From DASVHS01 sp038244815 (GTDB taxonomy: Bacteria > Acidobacteriota > Thermoanaerobaculia > Gp7-AA8): 60,747 nucleotides of DNA. The stretch spans positions 1 to 60,747 of the forward strand of contig JBBRTB010000025.1 of NCBI GenBank assembly GCA_038244815.1, read 5' to 3'. This document shows positions 8,532 through 16,019 of the stretch, in pieces. The position numbers were made by a program, and so were the translations under genes. A model generated the notes under the pieces. It made no database searches. It was not told the origin of the DNA and worked only from the letters and a program-made list of their open reading frames with translations. Each line of letters opens with the position of its first letter. The first letter of the stretch is position 1.

Positions 8532-8593
8532 CCTGCCTTTGACTCATCACGACGCGAATCGGACCCGGGCAGCAGGCTCGGGTCTTTTCTTTT
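8511..8593 (+). promoter_or_regulatory. Antiterminator/terminator switch before cysK
   Basis: Antiterminator: GGTCCGAT (8511-8518) pairs perfectly with ATCGGACC (8558-8565). Terminator: GACCCGGGC (8562-8570) pairs with GCTCGGGTC (8576-8584) around an AGCAG loop, followed by TTTTCTTTT (8585-8593). The two hairpins share 8562-8565 and exclude each other. A ribosome that reaches the leader stop codon (8529-8531) would cover 8511-8518 and favour termination; a ribosome stalled on Cys codons would favour read-through. Confidence 0.85.
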
Positions 8594-8612
8594 GTACGAA
8601 AGGAGAATCGTC

Positions 8613-9626
8613 ATGCCTCATGGAAAGATCTACGACAACATCACGGAGCTGGTCGGTAACACGCCGATGGTCCGCCTGCATCGCGTTCCGGCCGAGGGAT
8701 CCGCCGAGGTGGTCGTGAAGCTGGAGTCGTTCAATCCGTTGTCGTCGGTGAAGGACCGCATCGCGCTGTCGATGATCGAAGACGCGGAGAAGCGCGGCGA
8801 GCTCAAGCCCGGCGCGACGATCGTGGAAGCGACCAGCGGCAACACCGGCATCGGACTCGCCTTCGTCGCAGCGGCGAAGGGCTACAAGTGCACGCTGATC
8901 ATGCCCGATACGATGTCCATCGAGCGCCGCAAACTGCTCCAGGCCCTCGGCGCCGAGCTGATTCTCACGCCCGGTCCGGCCGGACTGGGCGTGGCCATGA
9001 AGGCGGCCGAGGATTACGCGGCCAGAACGCCGAATTCGTGGCAGTCGAAACAGTTCGACAATCCGGCCAACCCGAAGGTCCATCGCGAAACCACCGCCGA
9101 GGAAATCTGGAAGGACACGGGCGGCAAGCTGGACGCGGTCGTGGCCGGCGTAGGAACGGGCGGAACGATCAGCGGCGCCAGTCAGGTGCTCAAAAAACGC
9201 GACGCCAAGATCCTGACCGTGGCGGTGATGCCGGTGGAGTCACAGGTGCTGAAGGGCGGCCCGTACGCCCCGCACAAGATCCAGGGCATCGGCCCGAGCT
9301 TCATCCCCGGGATCTACGACGCCAAGGTGGTCGACCGCGTGTTCGATGTGACGTTCGAGCAGGCCGTCGATACGGCCAGGCAGCTCTCCCAGCGGGAGGG
9401 GATCTTCGTCGGCATCTCCTCCGGCGGGGTCGCCTACGCGGCCCTGCAGATCGCCAAAGAGCTCGGCCGCGGCAAACGCGTCGTGGCCGTGCTGCCGGAT
9501 ACGGGCGAGCGTTATCTCTCCACTCCGCTCTTTGAGTACACCGAGGTGGTGAATCAGCCGGCCACCACGCCGCAGATGTGGGCCGCGCAGCAGGCGGCGG
9601 CCTCCGGCACACCCGCAACGCCGTAA
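8613..9626 (+). CDS. cysK: Cysteine synthase (O-acetylserine sulfhydrylase)
   Basis: A PLP enzyme making cysteine from O-acetylserine and sulfide. The PLP lysine is Lys47 in SSVKDRIAL; the substrate loop reads TSGNTG and the phosphate-binding loop GTGGTISG; the C-terminal PDTGERYLSTPLF is typical. The 337-residue length fits CysK with a short Ala/Pro-rich tail. AAAGGAGA before ATG 8613 fixes the start. Expression is likely set by the poly-Cys leader attenuator directly upstream, coupling synthesis to charged Cys-tRNA. Confidence 0.95.
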   Translation: MPHGKIYDNITELVGNTPMVRLHRVPAEGSAEVVVKLESFNPLSSVKDRIALSMIEDAEKRGELKPGATIVEATSGNTGIGLAFVAAAKGYKCTLIMPDTMSIERRKLLQALGAELILTPGPAGLGVAMKAAEDYAARTPNSWQSKQFDNPANPKVHRETTAEEIWKDTGGKLDAVVAGVGTGGTISGASQVLKKRDAKILTVAVMPVESQVLKGGPYAPHKIQGIGPSFIPGIYDAKVVDRVFDVTFEQAVDTARQLSQREGIFVGISSGGVAYAALQIAKELGRGKRVVAVLPDTGERYLSTPLFEYTEVVNQPATTPQMWAAQQAAASGTPATP

Positions 9627-9637
9627 ACAGTCTCCGG

Positions 9638-10033
9638 CTAATCGCGTCCCCGCCTGATGCCGTCGCCGCCGTGGCGCGGCATCAGGCGCATGCGGATCTT
9701 TTCGAAAGCGATCCGCTGCTCCGGGGTGAGCACCCGATCGATCTCGACGTTCGCGGCCTCGATCTCCTGGTGGATGGCCGGACGAACGCCCGACCAGATT
9801 CCGGCGATGTGCTGCTGATGACGGTTGATGATGACGGTGACCTGCCCGCGTTGCGCGTCACTCAGGTGCAGATGCCGGTCGAGCCGGCGCACCAGGAATG
9901 CAGTCGATGGGTGAGGACCGCCGATGCCGTGCATGATCAGGGCACGATCGCCGGCGAACCCGACCGCCATCCCCACCACGAACGCGATCACGACGACCAC
10001 CACGGCCAGGACCTTTGCGCTAGTCGCCGACAC
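9638..10033 (-). CDS. CnrX/Spy-like periplasmic metal or stress sensor
   Basis: A 131-residue protein with one N-terminal hydrophobic segment (VLAVVVVVIAFVVGMAVGFAG), then a helical periplasmic domain: LHLSDAQRGQVTVIINRHQQHIAGI and a C-terminal VLTPEQRIAFEKI, the LTxxQ-type motif of Spy/CpxP and heavy-metal-resistance (CnrX-like) proteins. His residues (HLHL, HQQH, HQE) could bind metal. The start is GTG 10033, overlapping the anti-sigma stop, with GGAG nine nt upstream. In CnrYXH-type systems such a protein signals to the anti-sigma factor; here it is last in the same operon (role inferred). Confidence 0.65.
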   Translation of the reverse strand: MSATSAKVLAVVVVVIAFVVGMAVGFAGDRALIMHGIGGPHPSTAFLVRRLDRHLHLSDAQRGQVTVIINRHQQHIAGIWSGVRPAIHQEIEAANVEIDRVLTPEQRIAFEKIRMRLMPRHGGDGIRRGRD

Positions 10034-10310
10034 TGAAAACGTCTCCGCCGATGGAAATCTCGATGTTGTCAGCGAGCGAGATGTTCTGATTGCGCTCGAG
10101 GACGGTGATGGCGATGCCGGCGATGAGTGCGAGCGCCGACAGCGAGGCCGCCAGCGGCCGGAACCACGCCGCCAGGAATTGTGCGACCGTCGGCTCGTCG
10201 AGCCGTGCGCGGATGCGCGCCCTGAGACGCGACGCGCCGGCCGGATCGATTTCATACCGGAGTGCCCGCGCATCAGCGCGAAGCTGGTCGAGAAATCTGT
10301 CTTCACTCAT
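10020..10310 (-). CDS. Putative membrane anti-sigma factor
   Basis: A 96-residue protein with a soluble N-terminal helical part (EDRFLDQLRADARALRYEIDP), one transmembrane helix (PLAASLSALALIAGIAITVL) and a short extracytoplasmic tail. Size, single TM helix and position directly after an ECF sigma factor identify it as the likely anti-sigma factor. Its ATG overlaps the sigma stop by eight nt (10303-10310). No zinc motif is visible, unlike the second anti-sigma in this window. Confidence 0.72.
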   Translation of the reverse strand: MSEDRFLDQLRADARALRYEIDPAGASRLRARIRARLDEPTVAQFLAAWFRPLAASLSALALIAGIAITVLERNQNISLADNIEISIGGDVFSVGD

Positions 10311-10881
10311 GGCCCTCTCCATAGATATCCGCGAGCTGCTCGCGCAGCTTCTTTCGCGCCAGTGACAGATGCGACCGCACCGTTCCCTCGGCCAGACCGG
10401 TCATCGTGGCGATCTCGGTGTGCCCGAACTCCTCCACAAGGAACAGCCGCGCCACCACACGCTGCATTGCCGGCAGCGATTCGATGGCCTGGTCGATCCG
10501 CCGCCCGATCTCTCCCGCCAGTGCCGGCAGTTCCGCGGCGTCGCGCCTGGCCGCCGGCTCCTGGCCGCTCAACTCTTCGTGGCGGAACTTCGTGCGGTGC
10601 TTCATGACGTCCAGCGCCAGGTTGGTCGTGATCCGATAGATCCACGGCCCGAACGGCTCGCCGCTGCGGAACCGGTCGATCGATTCGAACGCCTTCACGA
10701 AAGCCTCCTGCGCCAGATCCTCGGCGTCGGTGGCGTTGCGGACGATGCCCCAGGCCACCGACACCACGCGCTTCATGTACTTGCCGACGAGGTAGTCATA
10801 GGCGTGGTGATCGCCGCCTTTGACCGCGGCGATCGCCTGCGACTCGATCGCGTCGTCCTGCCTTGGTGCTTCGCCGGACAC
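10303..10881 (-). CDS. ECF-type RNA polymerase sigma factor
   Basis: A 192-residue sigma factor with region 2 (YDYLVGKYMKRVVSVAWGIVRNATDAEDLAQEAFVKAF; FGPWIYRITTNLALDVMKHR) and region 4 (SLPAMQRVVARLFLVEEFGHTEIATMTGLAEGTVRSHLSLARKKL) separated by a short linker. No region 3 is present, as expected for ECF factors. It lies between a Spy-like gene and its anti-sigma factor, downstream of a CDF metal exporter, suggesting a metal or envelope-stress regulon that includes this operon. Confidence 0.92.
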   Translation of the reverse strand: MSGEAPRQDDAIESQAIAAVKGGDHHAYDYLVGKYMKRVVSVAWGIVRNATDAEDLAQEAFVKAFESIDRFRSGEPFGPWIYRITTNLALDVMKHRTKFRHEELSGQEPAARRDAAELPALAGEIGRRIDQAIESLPAMQRVVARLFLVEEFGHTEIATMTGLAEGTVRSHLSLARKKLREQLADIYGEGHE

Positions 10882-10892
10882 TCAAAACGTTT

Positions 10893-11351
10893 TCAGAACC
10901 GATGCTGGGACTGCGCGCGATGCTGAGCGATGAGCGTGCCGAGGTTCACGCGCTGGTCGGGCGTGAGCACGTTGAGCGCTTGCGACGCCGCGTTCAGCAT
11001 GTTCGTCTTCATCGTCCGCTCGGCCTGGTCCTGCTGGTCGATGATGGACTGCGCGCCGGCGATGTCGTTCGGATCCTTGATCAGCGTATCGATCACGGCA
11101 CCGAGGCCGCCGTGAAGCTGGTCGCGAAGCGCCGCGTTCTGCTGGCGCGTGTCGGCAACGATGGCCTTGATCGCTTCCACCTGCTGGTCGGAGAGGCCGA
11201 GTTCCTGCTGTGCTTTCGCAAGATGGGCCAGCGGTCCCATTCCGGCGCCCATCGCATGCATGCGATGGACGCCCGCATACACGAGGGGAGCCACGGCCAG
11301 GGTCAGGATGGCCACCGTGGCGATGGCGATGATGAGAGCTCGTTTCTTCAT
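10893..11351 (-). CDS. Spy/CpxP-family periplasmic protein
   Basis: A 152-residue protein with a signal peptide (1-26, ending near VYA), a His/Met-rich mature start (GVHRMHAMGAGMG), and a helical domain containing LGLSDQQVEAIKAI and LNVLTPDQRVNLG, the two LTxxQ-like motifs of Spy/CpxP. Family members are ATP-independent periplasmic chaperones or metal-stress factors. Its ATG overlaps the CDF exporter stop by four nt (ATGA), and the sigma gene follows 11 nt later, so translation is coupled. Confidence 0.8.
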   Translation of the reverse strand: MKKRALIIAIATVAILTLAVAPLVYAGVHRMHAMGAGMGPLAHLAKAQQELGLSDQQVEAIKAIVADTRQQNAALRDQLHGGLGAVIDTLIKDPNDIAGAQSIIDQQDQAERTMKTNMLNAASQALNVLTPDQRVNLGTLIAQHRAQSQHRF

Positions 11352-12310
11352 GATGGTTGTTTCTCCTTCGCTCTCGATACGACTGACGGGGATGTCCGTT
11401 GAACCGTGTCAGGAATGCAGAAGGGGTTGTCCTCCGCGCAGTTTGCGAATTCGAACTGGATGGTGGTGTGAGTGATCCGGTATCGCTGCTGCAGCATCTC
11501 GGTCAGCTCCCCGAGCAGCTTCGACGTCGACTTGATGGGCACGTCGCCGACCATCACATGACACGAAAGGGCCGGCCGGGACGGGCCAAGAGCCCAGATG
11601 TGCAGATGATGGACCCCGTTCACTCCGTCGACGGAGGCCACGGCGTCGGTCACGGCCTCGGGATCGATCCCCGCAGGCGTCCCTTCCAGAAGAAGGTTGA
11701 CGGTCTCCCGCAGGATCCCCCAACTGCTCCAGAGGATCAGAAGGCCGATGAGGATGGAGATGGCCGGGTCCCAGACCGTGTCGCCGGTGGCGCGAATCAT
11801 CAGCGCGGCGAACACGATGCCGGCCGACGAGATGGCGTCGCCGAGCATGTGGATCACCGCTCCACGCACGTTGATGTCGGCTTCGCCTTCGCGGCGCAGC
11901 GAGATCGAGATCACGGAGTTGAGCACGATGGCCACGATCGCGGTGATGAGCATGGCCCGGTCGTTCACCGGATGCGGAGCCCGGAATCGATCGATGGCCT
12001 CGATGAAGATGTAGACCGTGAAGCCGACCAGCGTTCCGGCGTTGATGAACGCGGCCAGGATTCCGGCGCGGTGGTAGCCGTAGGATTTCTCGATGGTCGG
12101 CCGCCGCCGCTCCAGACGCAAGGCACTGAAGGCCAGAAGGAGGGCTACGCTGTCGGTGAAGTTGTGCAGCGCATCGCCGACGAGCGAGAGCGAGTGCGCG
12201 TAGAACCCGATCCCGGCCTCGACGAAAACGAAGACCAGAGTGGCCGCCGCGGCCAGAACGAGCTTACGGGAGACTCCGGTGCGATGGGGGTGCGCGTGGT
12301 CGTGGCTCAA
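11348..12310 (-). CDS. CDF-family cation efflux protein (Zn/Co/Cd type)
   Basis: A 320-residue antiporter with a His-rich N-terminus (SHDHAHPH), six predicted TM helices and both CDF metal-site motifs: HNFTD in TM2 (GDALHNFTDS) and HMLGD in TM5. The cytoplasmic C-terminal domain carries GVHHLHIWAL. It resembles ZitB/CzcD exporters. The start appears to be TTG at 12310, three nt after the purE stop, so it reads as part of the purD-purE transcript. It heads the Spy/sigma/anti-sigma/CnrX-like set, the likely metal-homeostasis part of the operon. Confidence 0.92.
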   Translation of the reverse strand: MSHDHAHPHRTGVSRKLVLAAAATLVFVFVEAGIGFYAHSLSLVGDALHNFTDSVALLLAFSALRLERRRPTIEKSYGYHRAGILAAFINAGTLVGFTVYIFIEAIDRFRAPHPVNDRAMLITAIVAIVLNSVISISLRREGEADINVRGAVIHMLGDAISSAGIVFAALMIRATGDTVWDPAISILIGLLILWSSWGILRETVNLLLEGTPAGIDPEAVTDAVASVDGVNGVHHLHIWALGPSRPALSCHVMVGDVPIKSTSKLLGELTEMLQQRYRITHTTIQFEFANCAEDNPFCIPDTVQRTSPSVVSRAKEKQPS

Positions 12311-12313
12311 GGT

Positions 12314-12814
12314 CTATGACCTCGTCGACTTCTCCACTTTCTTCGCCCTCTGTGCCACCGCCTCGGCCATTTTGGTGCGGTTCTCATTGAGGCGCGCGGC
12401 CAGGGCGGGATCGCCGACCGCAAGGATCTGCGCGGCCAGGATTCCGGCGTTCCGTGCCCCTCCGATGGCGACGCTCGCCACCGGGATGCCCGGCGGCATC
12501 TGCACGACCGCGTAAAGCGCGTCGAGGCCCTGCAGCGCGCTGCCGCTGAGCGGGACGCCGATCACCGGCCTGGTCGTGAACGAGGCTACGACGCCCGGAA
12601 GATGCGCGGCCATTCCAGCGCCGGCGATGAACACCGCCGCTCCGTTCCGTTCCGCCTCCATGACGGCGTTCCTGGTCCGCTCAGGAGAGCGGTGCGCCGA
12701 CGCCACGGTCATCTCGTACGGTACGCCGAAGTCATCCAGCGCCGCCGCGGCCTGGGACATCACCTCCGCGTCGGAGTCGCTGCCCATCACGATGAATACG
12801 AAAGGTCTGGTCAC
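12314..12814 (-). CDS. purE: 5-(carboxyamino)imidazole ribonucleotide mutase
   Basis: Class I PurE, 166 residues, converts N5-CAIR to CAIR in purine synthesis. Signatures: MGSDSDAEVM, the SAHRSPERT motif and GAGMAAHLPGVVAS, followed by GVPLSGSALQGLDALYAVVQMP. It abuts purD with no gap (purD stop 12815). No purK was found in the window. The next gene, a metal exporter, starts three nt later. Confidence 0.96.
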   Translation of the reverse strand: MTRPFVFIVMGSDSDAEVMSQAAAALDDFGVPYEMTVASAHRSPERTRNAVMEAERNGAAVFIAGAGMAAHLPGVVASFTTRPVIGVPLSGSALQGLDALYAVVQMPPGIPVASVAIGGARNAGILAAQILAVGDPALAARLNENRTKMAEAVAQRAKKVEKSTRS

Positions 12815-14107
12815 TTAACGGCGTCCGATGCCGGTGGCGGCGAGCTGCTCGAGTGCACGATACCCGATGTCGTGGCGGTAGCGTGCGCCTTCGAAGCGCA
12901 CCTTGGGAACGGCCGCGTAGACTTTCGTCAGCGCTTCGGACAGCGTCGCGGCGCGCGCGCACACATCGACCACGCGGCCGGCCATGTTGATCAGCTTCGG
13001 GCCCTTCTTGACCACGCCTGCGTGGAACACCACCACCGAGTCGTCAGCGATCGGATCGATGACCACTTCCTGCCCTTTCATGAAGTCACCCGGGTATCCC
13101 TCAACGGCCATGACCACGCACGCTGCCGCTTCCTTCCGCCAGTTCACTTTGATGTCGCCCAGGCTTCCGCGGGCGGCCCTCAGCAGGATCTCGGCGAGGT
13201 CGTCGTCGAGCCGCAGCATCTGCACCTGCGTCTCCGGATCGCCGAAACGGCAGTTGAACTCGAGAACTTTCGGCCCTTTGGGCGTGAGCATGAGTCCCGC
13301 GTACAGCACGCCCGTGTATGGGCGCCCTTCCTCGGACATGCCTTGAATGGTCGGCAGGATGATGGTGCGCATCACTTCCGCGGCCGTCTCGCTGGTCAGG
13401 ACCACGGCGGGCGAGTGTGAGCCCATGCCACCCGTGTTCGGTCCTTCGTCGCCGTCGAACGCCTTCTTGTAATCCTTGGCGTGGGCCAGGGGTACGAAGC
13501 GCTTGCCGTCGGTGATCACCATGAAGGAGACCTCTTCGCCCGTGAGGTACTCCTCGACCAGGATTCGCGTGGCGGCGTTACCGAACCGTTTCTCTTCGAA
13601 TGCGAGGTTCAGGTATTCGTCCGCCTCTTTTTTCGACTGGACGATGACCACGCCTTTCCCCGCCGCCAGGCCGTCGACTTTGATCACGGCCGGGTACTTC
13701 GTCTGTTTCAGCGCATCGCGGGCCTCATCGACCGATCCGCACGTCTTCGCTTCAGGCGTGGGGATCTTGTACTTGCGCATGAACTCCTTGGAGAAGACCT
13801 TGGAGCCCTCCAGCTCTGCGGCCAGGCGCGTCGGGCCGAAGATCGTCAGCCCGCGCTTCTGGAAGACGTCGACGATCCCCAGGGTCAGCGGGAGCTCCGG
13901 GCCGACGACGGTGAGGTCGATCCGGAGCTTCTCGGCGAAGTCGGCGAGCTCGACGATGTCCGCGACCCCGATCTGGACACAGTCGGCCACCTGGGCGATT
14001 CCGGCGTTACCCGGTGCGGCGAAGAGCTCGGTCACCTGGGGCGATTGCTTGAGCTTCCAGCAGAGCGCGTGCTCCCGGCCACCCTGTCCCACGACGAGTA
14101 CTCGCAT
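12815..14107 (-). CDS. purD: Phosphoribosylamine-glycine ligase (GAR synthetase)
   Basis: ATP-grasp enzyme joining phosphoribosylamine and glycine. The 430-residue protein shows VLVVGQGGREHALCW at the N-terminus, VKVDGLAAGKGVVI, LVEEYLTGEEVSFMVITDG, PNTGGMGSHSPA and the metal-binding EFNCRFGDPETQ. Length is normal. It is the first gene of the minus-strand run toward 9.6 kb, divergent from the ECF sigma gene at 14.2 kb. Confidence 0.97.
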   Translation of the reverse strand: MRVLVVGQGGREHALCWKLKQSPQVTELFAAPGNAGIAQVADCVQIGVADIVELADFAEKLRIDLTVVGPELPLTLGIVDVFQKRGLTIFGPTRLAAELEGSKVFSKEFMRKYKIPTPEAKTCGSVDEARDALKQTKYPAVIKVDGLAAGKGVVIVQSKKEADEYLNLAFEEKRFGNAATRILVEEYLTGEEVSFMVITDGKRFVPLAHAKDYKKAFDGDEGPNTGGMGSHSPAVVLTSETAAEVMRTIILPTIQGMSEEGRPYTGVLYAGLMLTPKGPKVLEFNCRFGDPETQVQMLRLDDDLAEILLRAARGSLGDIKVNWRKEAAACVVMAVEGYPGDFMKGQEVVIDPIADDSVVVFHAGVVKKGPKLINMAGRVVDVCARAATLSEALTKVYAAVPKVRFEGARYRHDIGYRALEQLAATGIGRR

Positions 14108-14197
14108 GTTTACCGGATTTTACGGGACGATCGCCCCCACGGGAAGGATCATTACCGGCCTAAACGTTTTCCGGGCGTCTCCCGTACCTATGGGACG

Positions 14198-14818
14198 ATG
14201 GCCGCGGAACTCCGTTTGATGATCCCAACGAAAGACTCCATCGAACCTGATGACCGCCAGCTGGTGGACACCATCAGGGGCGGCGATCCTGACGCGTTCG
14301 AGCAACTCGTCCGGCGCAAGACGTCGAAAGTCTACGCGCTTTGCTACCGCGTCATCGGCAATCCTGAGGACGCAAAAGACATTTCCCAGCTCGTGTTCAT
14401 CAAGCTGTGGGAGAACCTGGAGAAGTACGATTCGCGCTACGCGTTCGACACCTGGCTGTACCGGATGGTGACGAACGTGGCCATCGATTTCATCCGCAAC
14501 CGCCAGTCCCGCGATAACGCCGTCAACTCCAATCTGCGCCTGGTGAAGACGTCCACCGAAGCGGATCAGGGCGTGAACGTTCAGCGCAAGGAGGTCGAAG
14601 CGGTCTTCAACGACATCTCGTCCGTCCTTTCGCCGAAGCAGAAGACCATCTTCGTCATGAACCAGATGGAAGACCTGGCCTCCGCCGAGATCGCCCGGAT
14701 CCTGGGATGCCGCGAGTCGACGGTCCGCAATCACCTGTTCAACGCCCGCAAGCTCATGCAGCAGCAACTGCAGATCCGCTATCCGGAGTACGCACAACTG
14801 TGGAGGAACCGGTCATGA
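14198..14818 (+). CDS. ECF-type sigma factor (second)
   Basis: An ECF sigma factor with region 2 (FEQLVRRKTSKVYALCYRVIGNPEDAKDISQLVFIKLWENL; FDTWLYRMVTNVAIDFIRN) and region 4 (VLSPKQKTIFVMNQMEDLASAEIARILGCRESTVRNHLFNARKLM). ATG 14198 (MAAELRLM) and ATG 14219 (MIPTKDS) are both possible; neither has a strong ribosome site. The zinc-type anti-sigma gene follows with an ATGA overlap. The gene is divergent from purD across about 90 bp. Confidence 0.92.
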   Translation: MAAELRLMIPTKDSIEPDDRQLVDTIRGGDPDAFEQLVRRKTSKVYALCYRVIGNPEDAKDISQLVFIKLWENLEKYDSRYAFDTWLYRMVTNVAIDFIRNRQSRDNAVNSNLRLVKTSTEADQGVNVQRKEVEAVFNDISSVLSPKQKTIFVMNQMEDLASAEIARILGCRESTVRNHLFNARKLMQQQLQIRYPEYAQLWRNRS

Positions 14819-15315
14819 ATTGCGATACGTTCCACGCACAGTTCGCTCCGGCCAGTGAGGATGCGGTGGTGCTCGCGCACCTGCGCTCCTGCGACGCCTG
14901 CCTCAACTTCGCCGCGGAGCAGGACGGCGATGTGTTGTTCCGCTCACTCGGCGGCGAGGAGCTCGTTCCGCCCGGCGGCGTCGATGCATTCGTCAGCGAC
15001 GTGATGCGCGAGGTCCGTCTGCGCGGCACGGAGACGACGGTGACCCGCCGCACAGCGGTCTGGCCGCGCAGGCTGGCCGTTGCGGCGACGTTCGCGGCAA
15101 TGATTGCCGGAACCGCCGTCGTTTACGAGATCGACCATCGTGGCGACGCGCCGGTGCAGACCGCAGCGGTCGTCCACCATCAATTCCGGACGGCTGTGAA
15201 GCCAGTCCTCGAGAGCTACGACTCCAAGAATGCGACGATCGTCGAAGTTCCCAGCGCGCGGGAGGACGTGACAGTGGTCATGGTCTTCGACGACAGTCTG
15301 CCGGCGGACTTATGA
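14815..15315 (+). CDS. Zinc-type anti-sigma factor with one TM helix
   Basis: A 166-residue protein. The N-terminus has the ZAS pattern: Cys3, then HLRSCDACLNF (HxxxCxxC), which binds zinc in anti-sigma domains. A TM helix (RLAVAATFAAMIAGTAVVYEI) separates it from an extracytoplasmic tail. Its ATG overlaps the sigma stop (ATGA), and its own stop overlaps the next ATG the same way, so the three genes are translationally coupled. Confidence 0.82.
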   Translation: MNCDTFHAQFAPASEDAVVLAHLRSCDACLNFAAEQDGDVLFRSLGGEELVPPGGVDAFVSDVMREVRLRGTETTVTRRTAVWPRRLAVAATFAAMIAGTAVVYEIDHRGDAPVQTAAVVHHQFRTAVKPVLESYDSKNATIVEVPSAREDVTVVMVFDDSLPADL

Positions 15316-16016
15316 CGAAACGTTTCGCGCTCATGATGTTGGTGATGTCGTTCGCCGTGTGGACGCCGGCTTCAGCCGGCGTTGCGGCGGCTAATGCCGG
15401 GGCGGCGGAAGGCGGCAGCCACGCCAACCTCGCCGTCAAGACGTTCCAGTTCAAGCACAAGGATGCGGACCGTGCCGCGGCCGTGGTCAAACCGCTGATG
15501 AGCGCCGAGGGCTCGATCTCCATCCAGCCGTCGACGAACTCGGTGGTGATCACCGACCGTCCGGAGAACGTGAAGGCCATCGCCGCCGCGCTCGATCAGT
15601 TCGATACGCCGCCGCAGGCGTTCAAGCTGAGCGTTCGGCTCATCGTCGCTTCGCGCACCGAAGCCGCCGCGCCGCGCACGCCGGACGACCTCAAGGACAT
15701 CGCTCCGAACCTGGCCATGCTGCGGTTCAACACGCTCGAGAGTCTGGGCTCGGCGAACATCGAAACCAGCGAAGGCCAGTCGGGTCTGGTCGACTTCAGC
15801 GCCTATCACGCGGACTTCAAGCTGGGTGAGTACGATCCGGCCAGCGACTCGGTCCAGCTCGTCGACTTCAGAGTGTCGAAGCTCCAGGACGATCAGCTCA
15901 CGCCGATCCTGAAGAAGGCGACGATGAACCTCAAGCTCGGGCAGACCGTGATCGTGGGAGCAGGAAGGCCGGACGGATCGCGCGCCTTGATGGTGATCCT
16001 CGCCGCCAGGCGCTGA
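15312..16016 (+). CDS. Secreted secretin-N (NolW-like) domain protein
   Basis: A 234-residue protein with a signal peptide (MTKRFALMMLVMSFAVWTPA) and one secretin N-type domain: FQFKHKDADRAAAVVKPLMS, GSISIQPSTNSVVITDRPENVKAIAAALDQFDTPPQ, the pattern of short domains in type II/III/IV pilus secretins. The C-terminal half (FKLSVRLIVASR onward) resembles the strand-rich region after such domains, but no secretin pore domain is present. It is coupled to the sigma/anti-sigma pair and may be an envelope reporter or target. A CCGGCTTCAGCCGG palindrome lies in its signal-peptide region. Confidence 0.65.
   Translation: MTKRFALMMLVMSFAVWTPASAGVAAANAGAAEGGSHANLAVKTFQFKHKDADRAAAVVKPLMSAEGSISIQPSTNSVVITDRPENVKAIAAALDQFDTPPQAFKLSVRLIVASRTEAAAPRTPDDLKDIAPNLAMLRFNTLESLGSANIETSEGQSGLVDFSAYHADFKLGEYDPASDSVQLVDFRVSKLQDDQLTPILKKATMNLKLGQTVIVGAGRPDGSRALMVILAARR
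15363..15382. repeat. REP-like palindrome inside a coding sequence
   Basis: Arms ACGCCGGCT and AGCCGGCGT are separated by TC, with the same CCGGCTTCAGCCGG core as the REP pairs at 44.27 and 44.55 kb. It encodes part of TPASAG near the signal-peptide cleavage site, a position tolerant to insertion. Confidence 0.6.
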
Positions 16017-16019
16017 GCC

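Noticed and set aside
10880..14175. AAACGTTTT near both sigma genes (about 10885 and 14162) as a shared operator
   Set aside because: The match is a short AT palindrome, the flanks differ, and the first copy lies in a gap within an operon; too weak to claim.
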